Shown here piece by piece: positions 46,012-54,951 of a stretch of DNA of 64,000 nt; position 1 is the first letter of the stretch; each line of letters opens with the position of its first letter. The stretch lies in the NCBI GenBank assembly GCA_934501535.1, contig CAKSUM010000007.1, positions 49,373-113,372 on the forward strand, written 5' to 3'. The position numbers were made by a program, and so were the translations under genes. Source of the DNA: an uncultured Clostridia bacterium. GTDB taxonomy: Bacteria; Bacillota; Clostridia; UBA1381. The notes under the pieces are model-generated. The model searched no databases and was not told where the DNA came from. It was given only the letters and a program-made list of their open reading frames with translations.

Positions 46012-46673
46012 AATGGGCTATATGTGATGATGCGGAATATATCTGTTTTTCATACAAGATGGAGCTTAAGGAGTATTCGGAATTGGAATTTATGGGCAGC
46101 TGCCGTTCAACCGACGAATGTGCAGTCCTGCTGCAAAATACAAAGGTCGATATTCTGCTTTTGGATATTCAGATGGACACACCTACAAGCGGTATCGACT
46201 TTGTACCGAAGGTAAAAGAAATCGCGCCCGAAACAAAGATAATTATGCTGACTAATTATAAAGATGAAAATTACATTTTTACCGCATTTGCAAACGGTGC
46301 GGACGATTATTTTCTGAAAACTTATCCCACTTCCGAATTGACAAAAGTTATGCACGCGGTATATTCCGGGACAAACATGCTTCATTCCGAAATTGCGCAG
46401 ATACTGGCAAACAAGACAAAAAATATTCAGAGCGGGCACAAATCCCTGCTCTATACGCTGCACATAATGACGCTGCTTTCGACATCGGAATTTGATGTTT
46501 TGAAAGATATATGCAACGGGTACTCGTACCGCGAAATTGCGGACAGAAGATACGTTACGCTCAATACCGTGAAATCGCAGGCATCGCGCATACTGAAAAA
46601 ATTTGACGCTCATGACATGAAAGAATTATCGGAAAAACTTGATAAACTGAAAGTATTTGAATTATTCCGTTAG
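45999..46673 (+). CDS. Response regulator with LuxR/NarL-type DNA-binding domain
   Basis: 224 aa. The receiver domain (1-125) has the acidic pair D10-D11, phospho-acceptor D56 in LLLDIQMD, Thr in MLTNY and Lys in FLKTYP. The C-terminal LuxR-type helix-turn-helix (about 160-215) is LLSTSEFDVLKDICNG, then YREIADRRYVTLNTVKSQASR. It is the partner of the kinase encoded just upstream. The mirrored elements at 44257 and 44382 are its most likely binding sites, giving autoregulation and control of the lipoprotein. Confidence 0.92.
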   Translation: MQTIKWAICDDAEYICFSYKMELKEYSELEFMGSCRSTDECAVLLQNTKVDILLLDIQMDTPTSGIDFVPKVKEIAPETKIIMLTNYKDENYIFTAFANGADDYFLKTYPTSELTKVMHAVYSGTNMLHSEIAQILANKTKNIQSGHKSLLYTLHIMTLLSTSEFDVLKDICNGYSYREIADRRYVTLNTVKSQASRILKKFDAHDMKELSEKLDKLKVFELFR

Positions 46674-46690
46674 AAATCCCCCTTAATAGT

Positions 46691-46765
46691 GAGGCTGCGG
46701 CAAAACTTTTTTCCGAAGCCTCAAAGGGAGTGCGGCAAAACCTCTTCATTTTGCCGCACTCCCTT
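46691..46765 (+). terminator. Tandem terminator hairpins
   Basis: First hairpin: 10-bp arms with one mismatch (46691-46700, 46713-46722). Second: AAGGGAGTGCGGCAAAA (46724-46740) with TTTTGCCGCACTCCCTT (46749-46765), a perfect 17-bp stem followed by GTTTTT. The second should end the kinase/regulator transcript. Both left arms share TGCGGCAAAAC. Confidence 0.8.
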
Positions 46766-46769
46766 GTTT

Positions 46770-48896
46770 TTATACATTAAACATATGTTCGCCCGCATCG
46801 GTTTCATAAATCTTACCTTTAATTATCACCTTTGCCGGTCTGTCCGTTTTCACGTAAACCTGCCGTTCGTCATACCTGACTTCTATTCCCCTGTGTTTTG
46901 CACGCGCACTGCTTATCCCCGGAATAAAACCCGGTTTTATTACAAGTCCGTCCTCCGACAGCTGAATACCTGCAACATATTTGTAAAACCACATGTCAAC
47001 ATCGCTGTACATATGATGATTTAATGACGAATCCTCACCGCATTCATCTACGGTTTCCCAGTTTTCACACAATGTTGTCATGCCGAGGTTTATCCAGTGT
47101 GCGTAACTCGGCGCGGACGGATTGGTGACCATTTTATACACCGTCTCGGCATATCCGTATTTTGAAAGTACATCAAAGCTGTATTTTACGCCGATAATTC
47201 CGCATGTTGTATGAAATCCGTTTTCTTCAATCATTTTTGCAAGATGTGCGGCTGCTGCCGGGATTTCATCGGCTTCAAAAAAACCTTCTCCTATTGCACA
47301 GGCAATTGCGGTCTGAGTATCGCTTTCGACAATGCCGTCTTTTATGAACCGCTTTCTGAATGCCTCGCGCACCTTTTTTTCGGCAACAATATATTTATCG
47401 GCATTTTTGCCGAGTTTCTTTGCCATAACAGCCATTTTAACACAATCGTTGTGATAATATGACATATCGGTTATTTCTTTGGGGCATATTACCGCGTCTT
47501 TGGGCGGACACCAGTCCCAAAGGCTGTAGTAATTTATTAAAAGTCCGTCCTCTGACATATTATCAATATAGTCAAAGTACGCATCCATGCAGTCCCACAT
47601 ATCATTTGCCGCGGACAGGTCGCCGGTTATATGATAAATGTAATACGGCAGCAGTATTATCGTGCTGTCCCACGCAGGACCGCCCGAGGTAAATCCCCAC
47701 CCTGCCGGATTTGGGATTATAGCAGGCAGCTGACCGCTTGCCCTCTGTGCGTCGCGAAAATCGTTGAGCCATTTTTTATACAGCGCCGCCATATCGTAAT
47801 TCATAAGGCATTGTTCCGCAGAAATCTGCGCGTCCCCTGTCCAGCCGTTCTGTTCGCGGTGCGGACAATCCGTTGGTATTCCAAAATAATTTGTCAGTGT
47901 CGAAAGCCGCGCCGCCGCATGGATTTTGTTAATCATTTCGTCACTGCACCAAAATTCGCCGACCGTTTGTATATCGGTGTGAACTCTGATAGCGATAACA
48001 TCAATGCTGTCATAAATTCCGCGTACTTCCGCGTACTGAAAACCGTGATACACAAATCTCGGTTTCCATTCTTCTTCACCGTCACCCTTTAAAATGTACG
48101 TATCGGTATGCTTTACATCATTGTTATTAAAGCGATTTACGCAGACCGTGTCGGCTTTACCGTCATCGGTAAGACGGTCTGAGTAAATAATCTCCACTTT
48201 ATCGCCGCATTTGCCACGAACCTTTATTTTTACATAGCCGGATATATTTTTTTCAAAATAAAATACTCCGTTTTTTGATTTTACCGGTTTTAGTTCCTCT
48301 ATCTCCATAATCGGAGGAATTTTATTTTTCTCTAAAATTCCTCCGGGAGGTGCCGCTATCACCGCCTTTTCCCAAGCGGCATCATTAAAATCAGCCTGCA
48401 TATACCCCGGCTGTTCGAGGCGTGCGTCATATATTTCGCCGCAGCGTGCGTGATTGTAAATAATCGGCGAATCGGAGGTCTTAAACGAACTGTCACTCAG
48501 AATTTTTTCCTCTGCTCCACTTTCATATGTTATATCAAGCTGCATAATAAGCTTCGGCGCATGCCGCCAGGTTGCGCCCGAAAATCCCCAGCCGCCTATA
48601 TCATTATAAAAACCGTTTCCAAGGATTGCGCAGAATACATTGCTGCCGCTTTTCAGCATGCTTGTTACGTCATAAGTATTATAAATAACTCTCTTATCAT
48701 ACGCAGTGAACGGCGTTGTAAAAACATCACCGTTTACTCTCATGCCGTTCATCGTATAATCTCCGTAACCAAGTCCGCATATGTTTAAAACAGCAGTTTT
48801 TACCGCATCTTTTACCTCGAATACTTTTCGGAGTATAGGAGCATTGTGCTCTCCCCAGTCACGTTCTCTTGCTATCCATTTTGCATTTTCAAACAT
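46770..48896 (-). CDS. Alpha-L-rhamnosidase (GH78)
   Basis: 708 aa, no signal peptide, so probably cytoplasmic. N-terminal rhamnosidase beta domains (GYGDYTMNGMRVNG, TPFTAYDKR, LGNGFYND) are followed by the (alpha/alpha)6 catalytic barrel with the hallmark TDCPHREQNGWTGDAQ (near 365), where acidic residues act in inverting hydrolysis, and a C-terminal beta domain (KPGF, YVKTDRPAKV). It releases L-rhamnose from oligosaccharides such as rhamnogalacturonan fragments. Start at the ATG 48896 with GAGAGGAAAC; the earlier frame at 48959 has no homology. Confidence 0.93.
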   Translation of the reverse strand: MFENAKWIARERDWGEHNAPILRKVFEVKDAVKTAVLNICGLGYGDYTMNGMRVNGDVFTTPFTAYDKRVIYNTYDVTSMLKSGSNVFCAILGNGFYNDIGGWGFSGATWRHAPKLIMQLDITYESGAEEKILSDSSFKTSDSPIIYNHARCGEIYDARLEQPGYMQADFNDAAWEKAVIAAPPGGILEKNKIPPIMEIEELKPVKSKNGVFYFEKNISGYVKIKVRGKCGDKVEIIYSDRLTDDGKADTVCVNRFNNNDVKHTDTYILKGDGEEEWKPRFVYHGFQYAEVRGIYDSIDVIAIRVHTDIQTVGEFWCSDEMINKIHAAARLSTLTNYFGIPTDCPHREQNGWTGDAQISAEQCLMNYDMAALYKKWLNDFRDAQRASGQLPAIIPNPAGWGFTSGGPAWDSTIILLPYYIYHITGDLSAANDMWDCMDAYFDYIDNMSEDGLLINYYSLWDWCPPKDAVICPKEITDMSYYHNDCVKMAVMAKKLGKNADKYIVAEKKVREAFRKRFIKDGIVESDTQTAIACAIGEGFFEADEIPAAAAHLAKMIEENGFHTTCGIIGVKYSFDVLSKYGYAETVYKMVTNPSAPSYAHWINLGMTTLCENWETVDECGEDSSLNHHMYSDVDMWFYKYVAGIQLSEDGLVIKPGFIPGISSARAKHRGIEVRYDERQVYVKTDRPAKVIIKGKIYETDAGEHMFNV

Positions 48897-48963
48897 TACG
48901 TTTCCTCTCTTCACAATTTTTTTCCTTTTCCTATCAGTATGTAAACAATATATAATCACTTAT

Positions 48964-48993
48964 ATTATATACCCTTTCAAGGTACGGCTGCAA
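48964..48993 (-). promoter_or_regulatory. Promoter of the alpha-L-rhamnosidase gene
   Basis: TTGCAG (48993-48988), 18-bp spacer, TATAAT (48969-48964). Confidence 0.55.
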
Positions 48994-49043
48994 TAATTAT
49001 TTTGTTATGTATTAGCACAATTTTGATGTAGCTAAAAATATAT

Positions 49044-49078
49044 AAAAAAAGAAACAGCACAGAATTAACTATGCTGTT
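49044..49078 (-). terminator. Terminator of ppdK
   Basis: Arms AACAGCACAG (49053-49062) and CTATGCTGTT (49069-49078), with one G-T pair, followed on the minus strand by seven U (49050-49044). Confidence 0.8.
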
Positions 49079-49114
49079 CCCATAAAAGCAAACCTGCTTT
49101 TTATTATATTAAGA

Positions 49115-51745
49115 TTAGTTTTCTTCCTTAATCTTAGCCTGCGCAGCAGCCAAACGAGCGATAGGCACTCTGAACGGTGAGCAGGATACGTAATCAAGAC
49201 CAATCTTATGGCAGAATTCTACAGATGAAGGATCTCCGCCGTGCTCGCCGCAGATACCTACGTGCAGTGTCGGACGAACGCCCTTACCGAGCTTAATTGC
49301 CATTTCCATAAGCTTACCTACACCGGTCTGGTCAAGTTTAGCAAACGGATCATTTTCAAAGATTTTTGCATCATAGTAAGCATCAAGGAACTTACCTGCG
49401 TCATCTCTTGAGAAGCCGTATGTCATCTGAGTCAAATCGTTAGTACCGAAGCAGAAGAATTCAGCTTCTTTAGCGATTTCGTCAGCTGTCAATGCAGCAC
49501 GCGGAATTTCAATCATCGTACCAACTTCATATTCCATATCAATGCCGGCATTTTTGATTTCTTCGTCAGCAGCAGCTACAACTACATCTTTAACATACTT
49601 CAACTCTTTAATATCTCCAACAAGCGGAATCATGATTTCCGGCTTGATTGTCCAATCAGCGTGAGCCTTCTTAACATTGATAGCAGCTCTGATAACCGCT
49701 CTTGTCTGCATTCTTGCAATTTCCGGATATGTTACTGCAAGACGGCAGCCGCGGTGACCCATCATCGGGTTAAATTCATGCAGTGAGTTGATAATATTCT
49801 TAATTGTTTCAACTGACTTGCCCTGAGTCTTTGCAAGAGCTTCAATGTCAGCTTCTTCTGTCGGAACGAACTCATGAAGCGGCGGATCCAGGAATCTGAT
49901 AGTAACAGGATTTCCTTCCAGAGCTTCGTAAAGCTTTTCGAAATCGCTCTGCTGCATAGGAAGAATTTTCTCCAAAGCAGCTTCTCTTTCTTCAACAGTA
50001 TCCGAACAAATCATTTCTCTGAATGCGTCAATTCTGTTGCCCTCAAAGAACATATGCTCTGTACGGCACAGACCGATACCTTCAGCGCCAAGCTCTCTTG
50101 CCTTCTTAGCGTCAGCCGGAGTATCAGCGTTTGTTCTTACTTTCAAGCTTCTGTACTTGTCAGCCCAGCCCATGATTCTGCCGAATTCACCTGCAATCGA
50201 TGCGTCAACCGTAGGAATAATACCGTCATAGATATTACCTGTTGAACCGTCAATTGAAATGAAGTCGCCTTCATGATATGTCTTGCCTGCAAGCTCAAAC
50301 TTCTTGTTGTCTTCGTCCATGTTAATTGCCGAACAGCCGGATACACAGCATGTACCCATACCGCGGGCAACAACGGCTGCGTGCGATGTCATACCGCCGC
50401 GAACTGTCAGTATACCCTGTGAAGCTTTCATACCTTCGATATCTTCAGGTGAAGTTTCAAGACGAACAAGAACAACCTTTTCGCCGCGTGCATTCCATTC
50501 TTTTGCGTCTTCTGCAGTGAATACAACTTTACCGCAAGCAGCTCCCGGTGATGCAGCCAGTGCCTTTGCAACCGGCTCAGCAGCCTTCAGCGCTTTCGGG
50601 TCGAACTGCGGGTGAAGCAGTGTATCAAGGTTACGAGGATCAATCATAAGAACTGCTTCTTTTTCTGTGATCATGCCTTCGTCAACAAGGTCACAAGCAA
50701 TCTTCAAAGCAGCCTGAGCTGTTCTCTTACCGTTTCTTGTCTGAAGCATGTACAGCTTTTTATCTTCAATAGTAAATTCCATATCCTGCATATCACGGTA
50801 GTGATTTTCAAGAGTATGGCAGATTTCTACAAACTGATTGTAAACTTCCGGCATAACTTCCTTCAGCTGGTCGATGTGCTGCGGAGTTCTTACACCTGCA
50901 ACAACGTCCTCGCCCTGAGCGTTCATGAGGAACTCACCCATAAGCTTCTTCTCGCCTGTAGCCGGGTCACGTGTGAACGCAACGCCTGTACCGGAGGTTT
51001 CGCCCATGTTACCGAACGCCATCATCTGTACGTTAACGGCTGTACCCCATGAATAAGGAATATCGTTATCTCTTCTGTATACGTTAGCTCTCGGGTTATC
51101 CCATGAACGGAATACTGCCTTGATAGCGCCCATAAGCTGTTCTTTCGGGTCTGTCGGGAAATCTTCGCCGATTTTTGACTTATATTCAGCCTTGAACTGT
51201 GATGCAAGCTCCTGCAAATCTTCTGCAGTCAGCTCAACGTCCTGAGTTACGCCCTTCTTTTCTTTCATTTCGTCGATAAGCTGTTCAAAATACTTCTTGC
51301 CGACTTCCATAACAACGTCAGAATACATCTGAATAAATCTTCTGTAGCAATCCCAAGCCCAACGCGGGTTACCTGACTTTTCTGCCAGAGAATTAACAAC
51401 AGTTTCGTTAAGACCGAGGTTCAGGATGGTATCCATCATGCCGGGCATTGATGCTCTTGCACCTGAACGAACCGATACAAGCAGCGGATTTTCAACATCG
51501 CCGAATTTCTTTCCGCAGATGTCCTCCATCTTTTTGATGTATTCCATGATTTCTGCCTGAATATCATCGTTAATTCTTCTGCCGTCCTCATAATACTGAG
51601 TACAAGCCTCTGTAGAAATTGTGAAACCCTGCGGTACCGGAAGCCCCAAGCCTGTCATTTCAGCCAGGTTTGCTCCCTTTCCGCCGAGCAATTCTCTCAT
51701 CTTGGCATTGCCTTCTGAGAATAAGTAAACATATTTTTTACTCAT
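49115..51745 (-). CDS. ppdK: Pyruvate phosphate dikinase
   Basis: 876 aa, full length. Interconverts pyruvate, ATP and phosphate with PEP, AMP and pyrophosphate; in anaerobes it often runs in the glycolytic direction. The N-terminal ATP-grasp domain (GGKGANLAEMTGLGLPVPQGFTIST) is followed by the phosphohistidine domain with GGMTSHAAVVARGMG (near 455) and the C-terminal PEP/pyruvate barrel with GICGEHGGDP. Start at ATG 51745 with AGGAGG 8 bases upstream. The codon use of this gene is noticeably less GC-biased than its neighbours, as expected for strong expression. Confidence 0.98.
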   Translation of the reverse strand: MSKKYVYLFSEGNAKMRELLGGKGANLAEMTGLGLPVPQGFTISTEACTQYYEDGRRINDDIQAEIMEYIKKMEDICGKKFGDVENPLLVSVRSGARASMPGMMDTILNLGLNETVVNSLAEKSGNPRWAWDCYRRFIQMYSDVVMEVGKKYFEQLIDEMKEKKGVTQDVELTAEDLQELASQFKAEYKSKIGEDFPTDPKEQLMGAIKAVFRSWDNPRANVYRRDNDIPYSWGTAVNVQMMAFGNMGETSGTGVAFTRDPATGEKKLMGEFLMNAQGEDVVAGVRTPQHIDQLKEVMPEVYNQFVEICHTLENHYRDMQDMEFTIEDKKLYMLQTRNGKRTAQAALKIACDLVDEGMITEKEAVLMIDPRNLDTLLHPQFDPKALKAAEPVAKALAASPGAACGKVVFTAEDAKEWNARGEKVVLVRLETSPEDIEGMKASQGILTVRGGMTSHAAVVARGMGTCCVSGCSAINMDEDNKKFELAGKTYHEGDFISIDGSTGNIYDGIIPTVDASIAGEFGRIMGWADKYRSLKVRTNADTPADAKKARELGAEGIGLCRTEHMFFEGNRIDAFREMICSDTVEEREAALEKILPMQQSDFEKLYEALEGNPVTIRFLDPPLHEFVPTEEADIEALAKTQGKSVETIKNIINSLHEFNPMMGHRGCRLAVTYPEIARMQTRAVIRAAINVKKAHADWTIKPEIMIPLVGDIKELKYVKDVVVAAADEEIKNAGIDMEYEVGTMIEIPRAALTADEIAKEAEFFCFGTNDLTQMTYGFSRDDAGKFLDAYYDAKIFENDPFAKLDQTGVGKLMEMAIKLGKGVRPTLHVGICGEHGGDPSSVEFCHKIGLDYVSCSPFRVPIARLAAAQAKIKEEN

Positions 51746-51820
51746 TGGTTGATCCTCCTGTGTTTTAATTTCGGGCATAAAATACCCAAGTTATCTTATC
51801 CAACATATCTATTATACCAC

Positions 51821-51826
51821 AAATTA
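51821..51826 (-). promoter_or_regulatory. Extended -10 of ppdK
   Basis: TGGTATAAT on the minus strand, an extended -10 without a good -35. Leader about 75 nt. Confidence 0.55.
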
Positions 51827-51931
51827 CTAAAAAGTCCACAACATTTTTTAACTTTGTGTAATTTTTTTATAATATTACCGAAATTTTAAATATTTTTAAC
51901 AATATATCACAATATTTTTACATATTTTCTG

Positions 51932-51960
51932 TTGAAATAAACCTATAGATATGATATAAT
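51932..51960 (+). promoter_or_regulatory. Promoter of radA
   Basis: TTGAAA (51932-51937), 17-bp spacer, TATAAT (51955-51960). The remaining gap between ppdK and radA is A/T-rich without genes. Confidence 0.7.
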
Positions 51961-51991
51961 TTCAGTATACATATATATCGGAGAATGAATT

Positions 51992-53350
51992 ATGAAATCA
52001 AAAACAACATACATCTGCCGCGAGTGCGGTTATCAGACAGCGAAATGGCTCGGAAAATGTCCCGGCTGTGACCAATGGAATACATTGGAGGAAACAATTG
52101 TAAAAGACGAAAAAAAATCGTCTGCTCCGTCGGCAAAATCTATCGGTGCAAGACGGCCGGTTTCAAAGCTGCAGCAGGTTCAGACCGACCTTGAAGTTCG
52201 GTATCCGACCGGCATGCGTGAGCTTGACCGCGTTTTGGGCGGCGGACTCGTCAGGGGTTCGCTCGTACTTGTGGGCGGCGACCCCGGCATAGGCAAATCC
52301 ACACTTCTTTTGCAAATATGTCAAACCCTTGCACAAAACAAGAAAGTACTTTACGTATCCGGCGAAGAATCAGAACGTCAGATAAAGCTGCGCGCGGAGC
52401 GGCTGGGGGTTGACTGCGGAAATATCTATCTTGTATCGGAAAATGACGTTGCATCGATAATCGAATATATAAATCAGACGGAACCTGACATAGTGATTAT
52501 TGACTCTATCCAGACAATGAACTGTGAGGAAATTGCTTCTGCGTCGGGTAGCGTTCCGCAGGTTCGTGAATCCACGAATGCATTTATGCGCATCGCCAAA
52601 CAAAATGACATATCAATGTTTATCGTCGGACACGTTACCAAAGACGGTTCTCTCGCCGGTCCGCGCGTTATGGAGCATATGGTGGACTGCGTTCTCTATT
52701 TCGAGGGCGACCGTCAGATGAGTTTTCGTATACTGCGCGCCGTAAAAAACAGATTCGGTTCAACGAATGAAATCGGAGTATTTGAAATGGCTGACCGCGG
52801 TCTGGTTGAGGTGGAAAATCCGTCAGCAATGCTGCTTGACGGGCGCAGCGGTATTTCCGGCTCATCAATAGTCTGCACCATGGAGGGCAGCCGCGGCGTT
52901 CTTGCCGAAATTCAGGCGCTTGTCACTCCGACAGGTTTCGGTAATCCGCGCAGAATGTCATCCGGAATTGATTTAAACAGAGTGATTTTAATGATTGCCG
53001 TACTGGAAAAGCGCGCAAAAATAAATCTATCGAATTATGATGTATACATAAATGTTGCCGGAGGGCTGCGGATAGACGAAACGGCGATTGACCTGGGACT
53101 TTGCGCCGCAATAGCAACCGGAAAAAAGGATATAAAAATACCCGATGACATTCTTTTCATCGGTGAGGTCGGCTTGGGCGGCGAGCTGCGGAATGTATCA
53201 CGCCCCGAAAAACGAATCAGCGAGGCGTCAAAACTCGGATTTAAAAGAGCAATCATGCCGCAGCAATCGGTAAAAAGCCTCAAAGCCCCGGATGGATTTG
53301 AGATAATCGGCGTAAGGACCCTATCCGAAGCATTATCTTATCTGAAATAA
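51992..53350 (+). CDS. radA: DNA repair protein RadA (Sms)
   Basis: 452 aa. Helps process recombination intermediates and branch migration. The N-terminal zinc finger CRECG-x-CPGC (residues 9-30), RecA-like core with Walker A GDPGIGKST (near 95), the RadA-specific KNRFG motif (near 252) and the C-terminal Lon-protease-like domain (NVAGGLRIDETAIDLGLCAA) are all intact. Confidence 0.97.
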   Translation: MKSKTTYICRECGYQTAKWLGKCPGCDQWNTLEETIVKDEKKSSAPSAKSIGARRPVSKLQQVQTDLEVRYPTGMRELDRVLGGGLVRGSLVLVGGDPGIGKSTLLLQICQTLAQNKKVLYVSGEESERQIKLRAERLGVDCGNIYLVSENDVASIIEYINQTEPDIVIIDSIQTMNCEEIASASGSVPQVRESTNAFMRIAKQNDISMFIVGHVTKDGSLAGPRVMEHMVDCVLYFEGDRQMSFRILRAVKNRFGSTNEIGVFEMADRGLVEVENPSAMLLDGRSGISGSSIVCTMEGSRGVLAEIQALVTPTGFGNPRRMSSGIDLNRVILMIAVLEKRAKINLSNYDVYINVAGGLRIDETAIDLGLCAAIATGKKDIKIPDDILFIGEVGLGGELRNVSRPEKRISEASKLGFKRAIMPQQSVKSLKAPDGFEIIGVRTLSEALSYLK

Positions 53351-53458
53351 ACATCCTTCAATGCATTTTTATTGTTGACCGGCAGGTTAATCTTATTATA
53401 ACACACATATGGATATTTTGTTTATCCTTTTTTGAAACACGCGACAGGCAGAATTGTC

Positions 53459-53504
53459 AAATAAAAGCAGCACACGAAAACCCACTTTGTATCTGCTTTT
53501 ATTT
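53459..53504 (+). terminator. Possible terminator of radA
   Basis: A/T-rich arms AAATAAAAGCAG (53459-53470) and CTGCTTTTATTT (53493-53504) with a 22-nt loop and trailing T-rich sequence. Weak. Confidence 0.5.
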
Positions 53505-53544
53505 TACTGCTTCAAAAAATAGGCGCGCGGTTTTCTTTATACAA

Positions 53545-53574
53545 AAAAATCCCTGTTTATAAACAGGGATTTTT
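53545..53574. terminator. Terminator of the infC-rpmI-rplT operon
   Basis: Perfect palindrome AAAAATCCCTGTTTA (53545-53559) and TAAACAGGGATTTTT (53560-53574); U tract on either strand. Confidence 0.9.
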
Positions 53575-53588
53575 ACGTAACAAAACAA

Positions 53589-53948
53589 TTATTTATTAAG
53601 CGCTGCTTTTGCGGTTTCAGCGAGCTGTGCAAATGCTTTTGCATCGGCAATTGCGATTTCCGACAGCATCTTTCTGTTCATTTCAATACCGCTCTTTTTA
53701 AGACCGTTCATGAATGTTGAATAATTCATTCCGTTCATTTTTGCAGCAGCAGAAATTCTTGTAATCCAAAGCTTTCTGAAATCTCTCTTTCTGTGCTTTC
53801 TGCCGATGTATGCATTCTGCATTGAACGCATTACAGCCTGGTTAGCTACTCTGTAAAGCTTTGATTCTCCGCCTCTGAAGCCCTTTGCAAGCTTCAAAAC
53901 TTTCTTATGATGTTTTCTTGTATTTAAAGCACCTTTAACTCTTGCCAT
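53589..53948 (-). CDS. rplT: 50S ribosomal protein L20
   Basis: 119 aa. Binds 23S rRNA early in large-subunit assembly and, in Firmicutes, also represses its own operon through the leader. MARVKGALNTRKHHKKVLKLAKG.. begins as in the family; FRKLWITRISAAA and YSTFMNGLKK are conserved. Last gene of infC-rpmI-rplT, 23 bases after rpmI. Confidence 0.98.
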   Translation of the reverse strand: MARVKGALNTRKHHKKVLKLAKGFRGGESKLYRVANQAVMRSMQNAYIGRKHRKRDFRKLWITRISAAAKMNGMNYSTFMNGLKKSGIEMNRKMLSEIAIADAKAFAQLAETAKAALNK

Positions 53949-53971
53949 CTTATACTACCTCTCTTTCAATC

Positions 53972-54169
53972 CTACTTGTAAGGAATAAGCTTTTTGATAA
54001 CTGCTGCGTTTGCCTTTGAGCAGTATGCCTGCTTGCGCAGATGTCTCTTTCTCTTTGTTGTCTTTTTGTTCAGGATGTGACGTCTGAACGCTCTGTTCAT
54101 CTTTACCTTACCTTTTTTAGTAAGATTAAATCTTTTTGCTGCACCTCTATGTGTCTTAATTTTAGGCAT
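53972..54169 (-). CDS. rpmI: 50S ribosomal protein L35
   Basis: 65 aa basic protein with MPKIKTHRGAAKRF and HILNKKTTKRKR, the L35 signature. Middle gene of the infC-rpmI-rplT operon. Confidence 0.98.
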   Translation of the reverse strand: MPKIKTHRGAAKRFNLTKKGKVKMNRAFRRHILNKKTTKRKRHLRKQAYCSKANAAVIKKLIPYK

Positions 54170-54199
54170 AGTGATTCTCTCCTTCCAGATTTTAAATAA

Positions 54200-54715
54200 T
54201 TACTGTGCTGCCGGCGACAGGAACATAGTCATATTTCTGCCCTCAAGTTTCGGTGGTCTGTCAACATTGCCAACTTCATGAACGCTCTCTGCAAACTTTT
54301 TAAGCAGAGCCTCGCCGATTTCGGAATGGCTTACTTCACGACCGCGGAAACGCACCGTTACCTTAACCTTATCGCCCTTAGACAAGAATTTCATTGCATT
54401 TCTGCATTTAGTGTTAAAGTCATTGGTATCGATTGAAGGCGACAGCTGAACCTCTTTAATATTAATTATTTTCTGATTCTTTTTGTTTTCCTTCTCGCGT
54501 TTTTGAAGTTCAAATCTGTACTTGCCGAAATCCATAATTTTACATACGGGCGGCTTTGCCGTCGGCGCAATATTAACCAGGTCAAGCCCCTTCGACTGCG
54601 CAAGCTTCATTGCGTCTGCCGATGACATAACGCCGAGCTGCTCTCCCTCCTGATTAACAACGCGAACTTCTTTTTCGCGGATATCCTCGTTTGCTTGCAA
54701 TTCCTTGTTAGCTAT
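54200..54715 (-). CDS. infC: Translation initiation factor IF-3
   Basis: 171 aa. Keeps 30S subunits free and checks initiator tRNA/codon pairing. The N-domain (IREKEVRVVNQEGEQLGVMSS), the basic linker and the C-domain (VKVTVRFRGREVSHSEIGE) are intact. Start: the AUA at 54715-54713 is chosen. It lies 7 bases after AGGAGGG (54729-54723) and gives the family-typical N-terminus xANKELQANEDIR. The only conventional alternative, TTG at 54700, is 22 bases from the site. E. coli and B. subtilis infC use AUU, through which IF-3 represses its own synthesis; AUA would serve the same end. Confidence 0.93.
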   Translation of the reverse strand: MANKELQANEDIREKEVRVVNQEGEQLGVMSSADAMKLAQSKGLDLVNIAPTAKPPVCKIMDFGKYRFELQKREKENKKNQKIINIKEVQLSPSIDTNDFNTKCRNAMKFLSKGDKVKVTVRFRGREVSHSEIGEALLKKFAESVHEVGNVDRPPKLEGRNMTMFLSPAAQ

Positions 54716-54753
54716 TGTAAATCCCTCCTAAAAATCTTTGTGCCGAAAGCACT

Positions 54754-54857
54754 AAAAAAGCGGATTGATATATCCGCCGAACTACACACAAAAAACATAA
54801 CATGCTTTAAGTCATATTTACCGCAAAGCCTGCGCCGTACGGTGAGAACGGATATAT
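54754..54857 (-). promoter_or_regulatory. infC leader attenuator (L20-leader-like)
   Basis: A terminator hairpin GCGGAT/ATCCGC (54777-54760 on the minus strand) is followed by six U (54759-54754), before the infC site. Its 5' arm region (54776-54768, CGGATATAT) is exactly complementary over 9 bases to an upstream stretch (54857-54849, ATATATCCG), so terminator and antiterminator exclude each other. This is the layout of the L20-controlled infC-rpmI-rplT leader of Firmicutes; regulator identity is inferred. Confidence 0.65.
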
Positions 54858-54878
54858 TCTGCTTGTTTTTACTGTAAT

Positions 54879-54907
54879 ATTATACTATGTTCATTTTAAT
54901 TTGTCAA
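54879..54907 (-). promoter_or_regulatory. Promoter of infC-rpmI-rplT
   Basis: Perfect TTGACA (54907-54902), 17-bp spacer, perfect TATAAT (54884-54879). Confidence 0.9.
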
Positions 54908-54951
54908 TACTTTTTTCAAAAAAAATATAAAAATATGCAATAACCGCAAAA

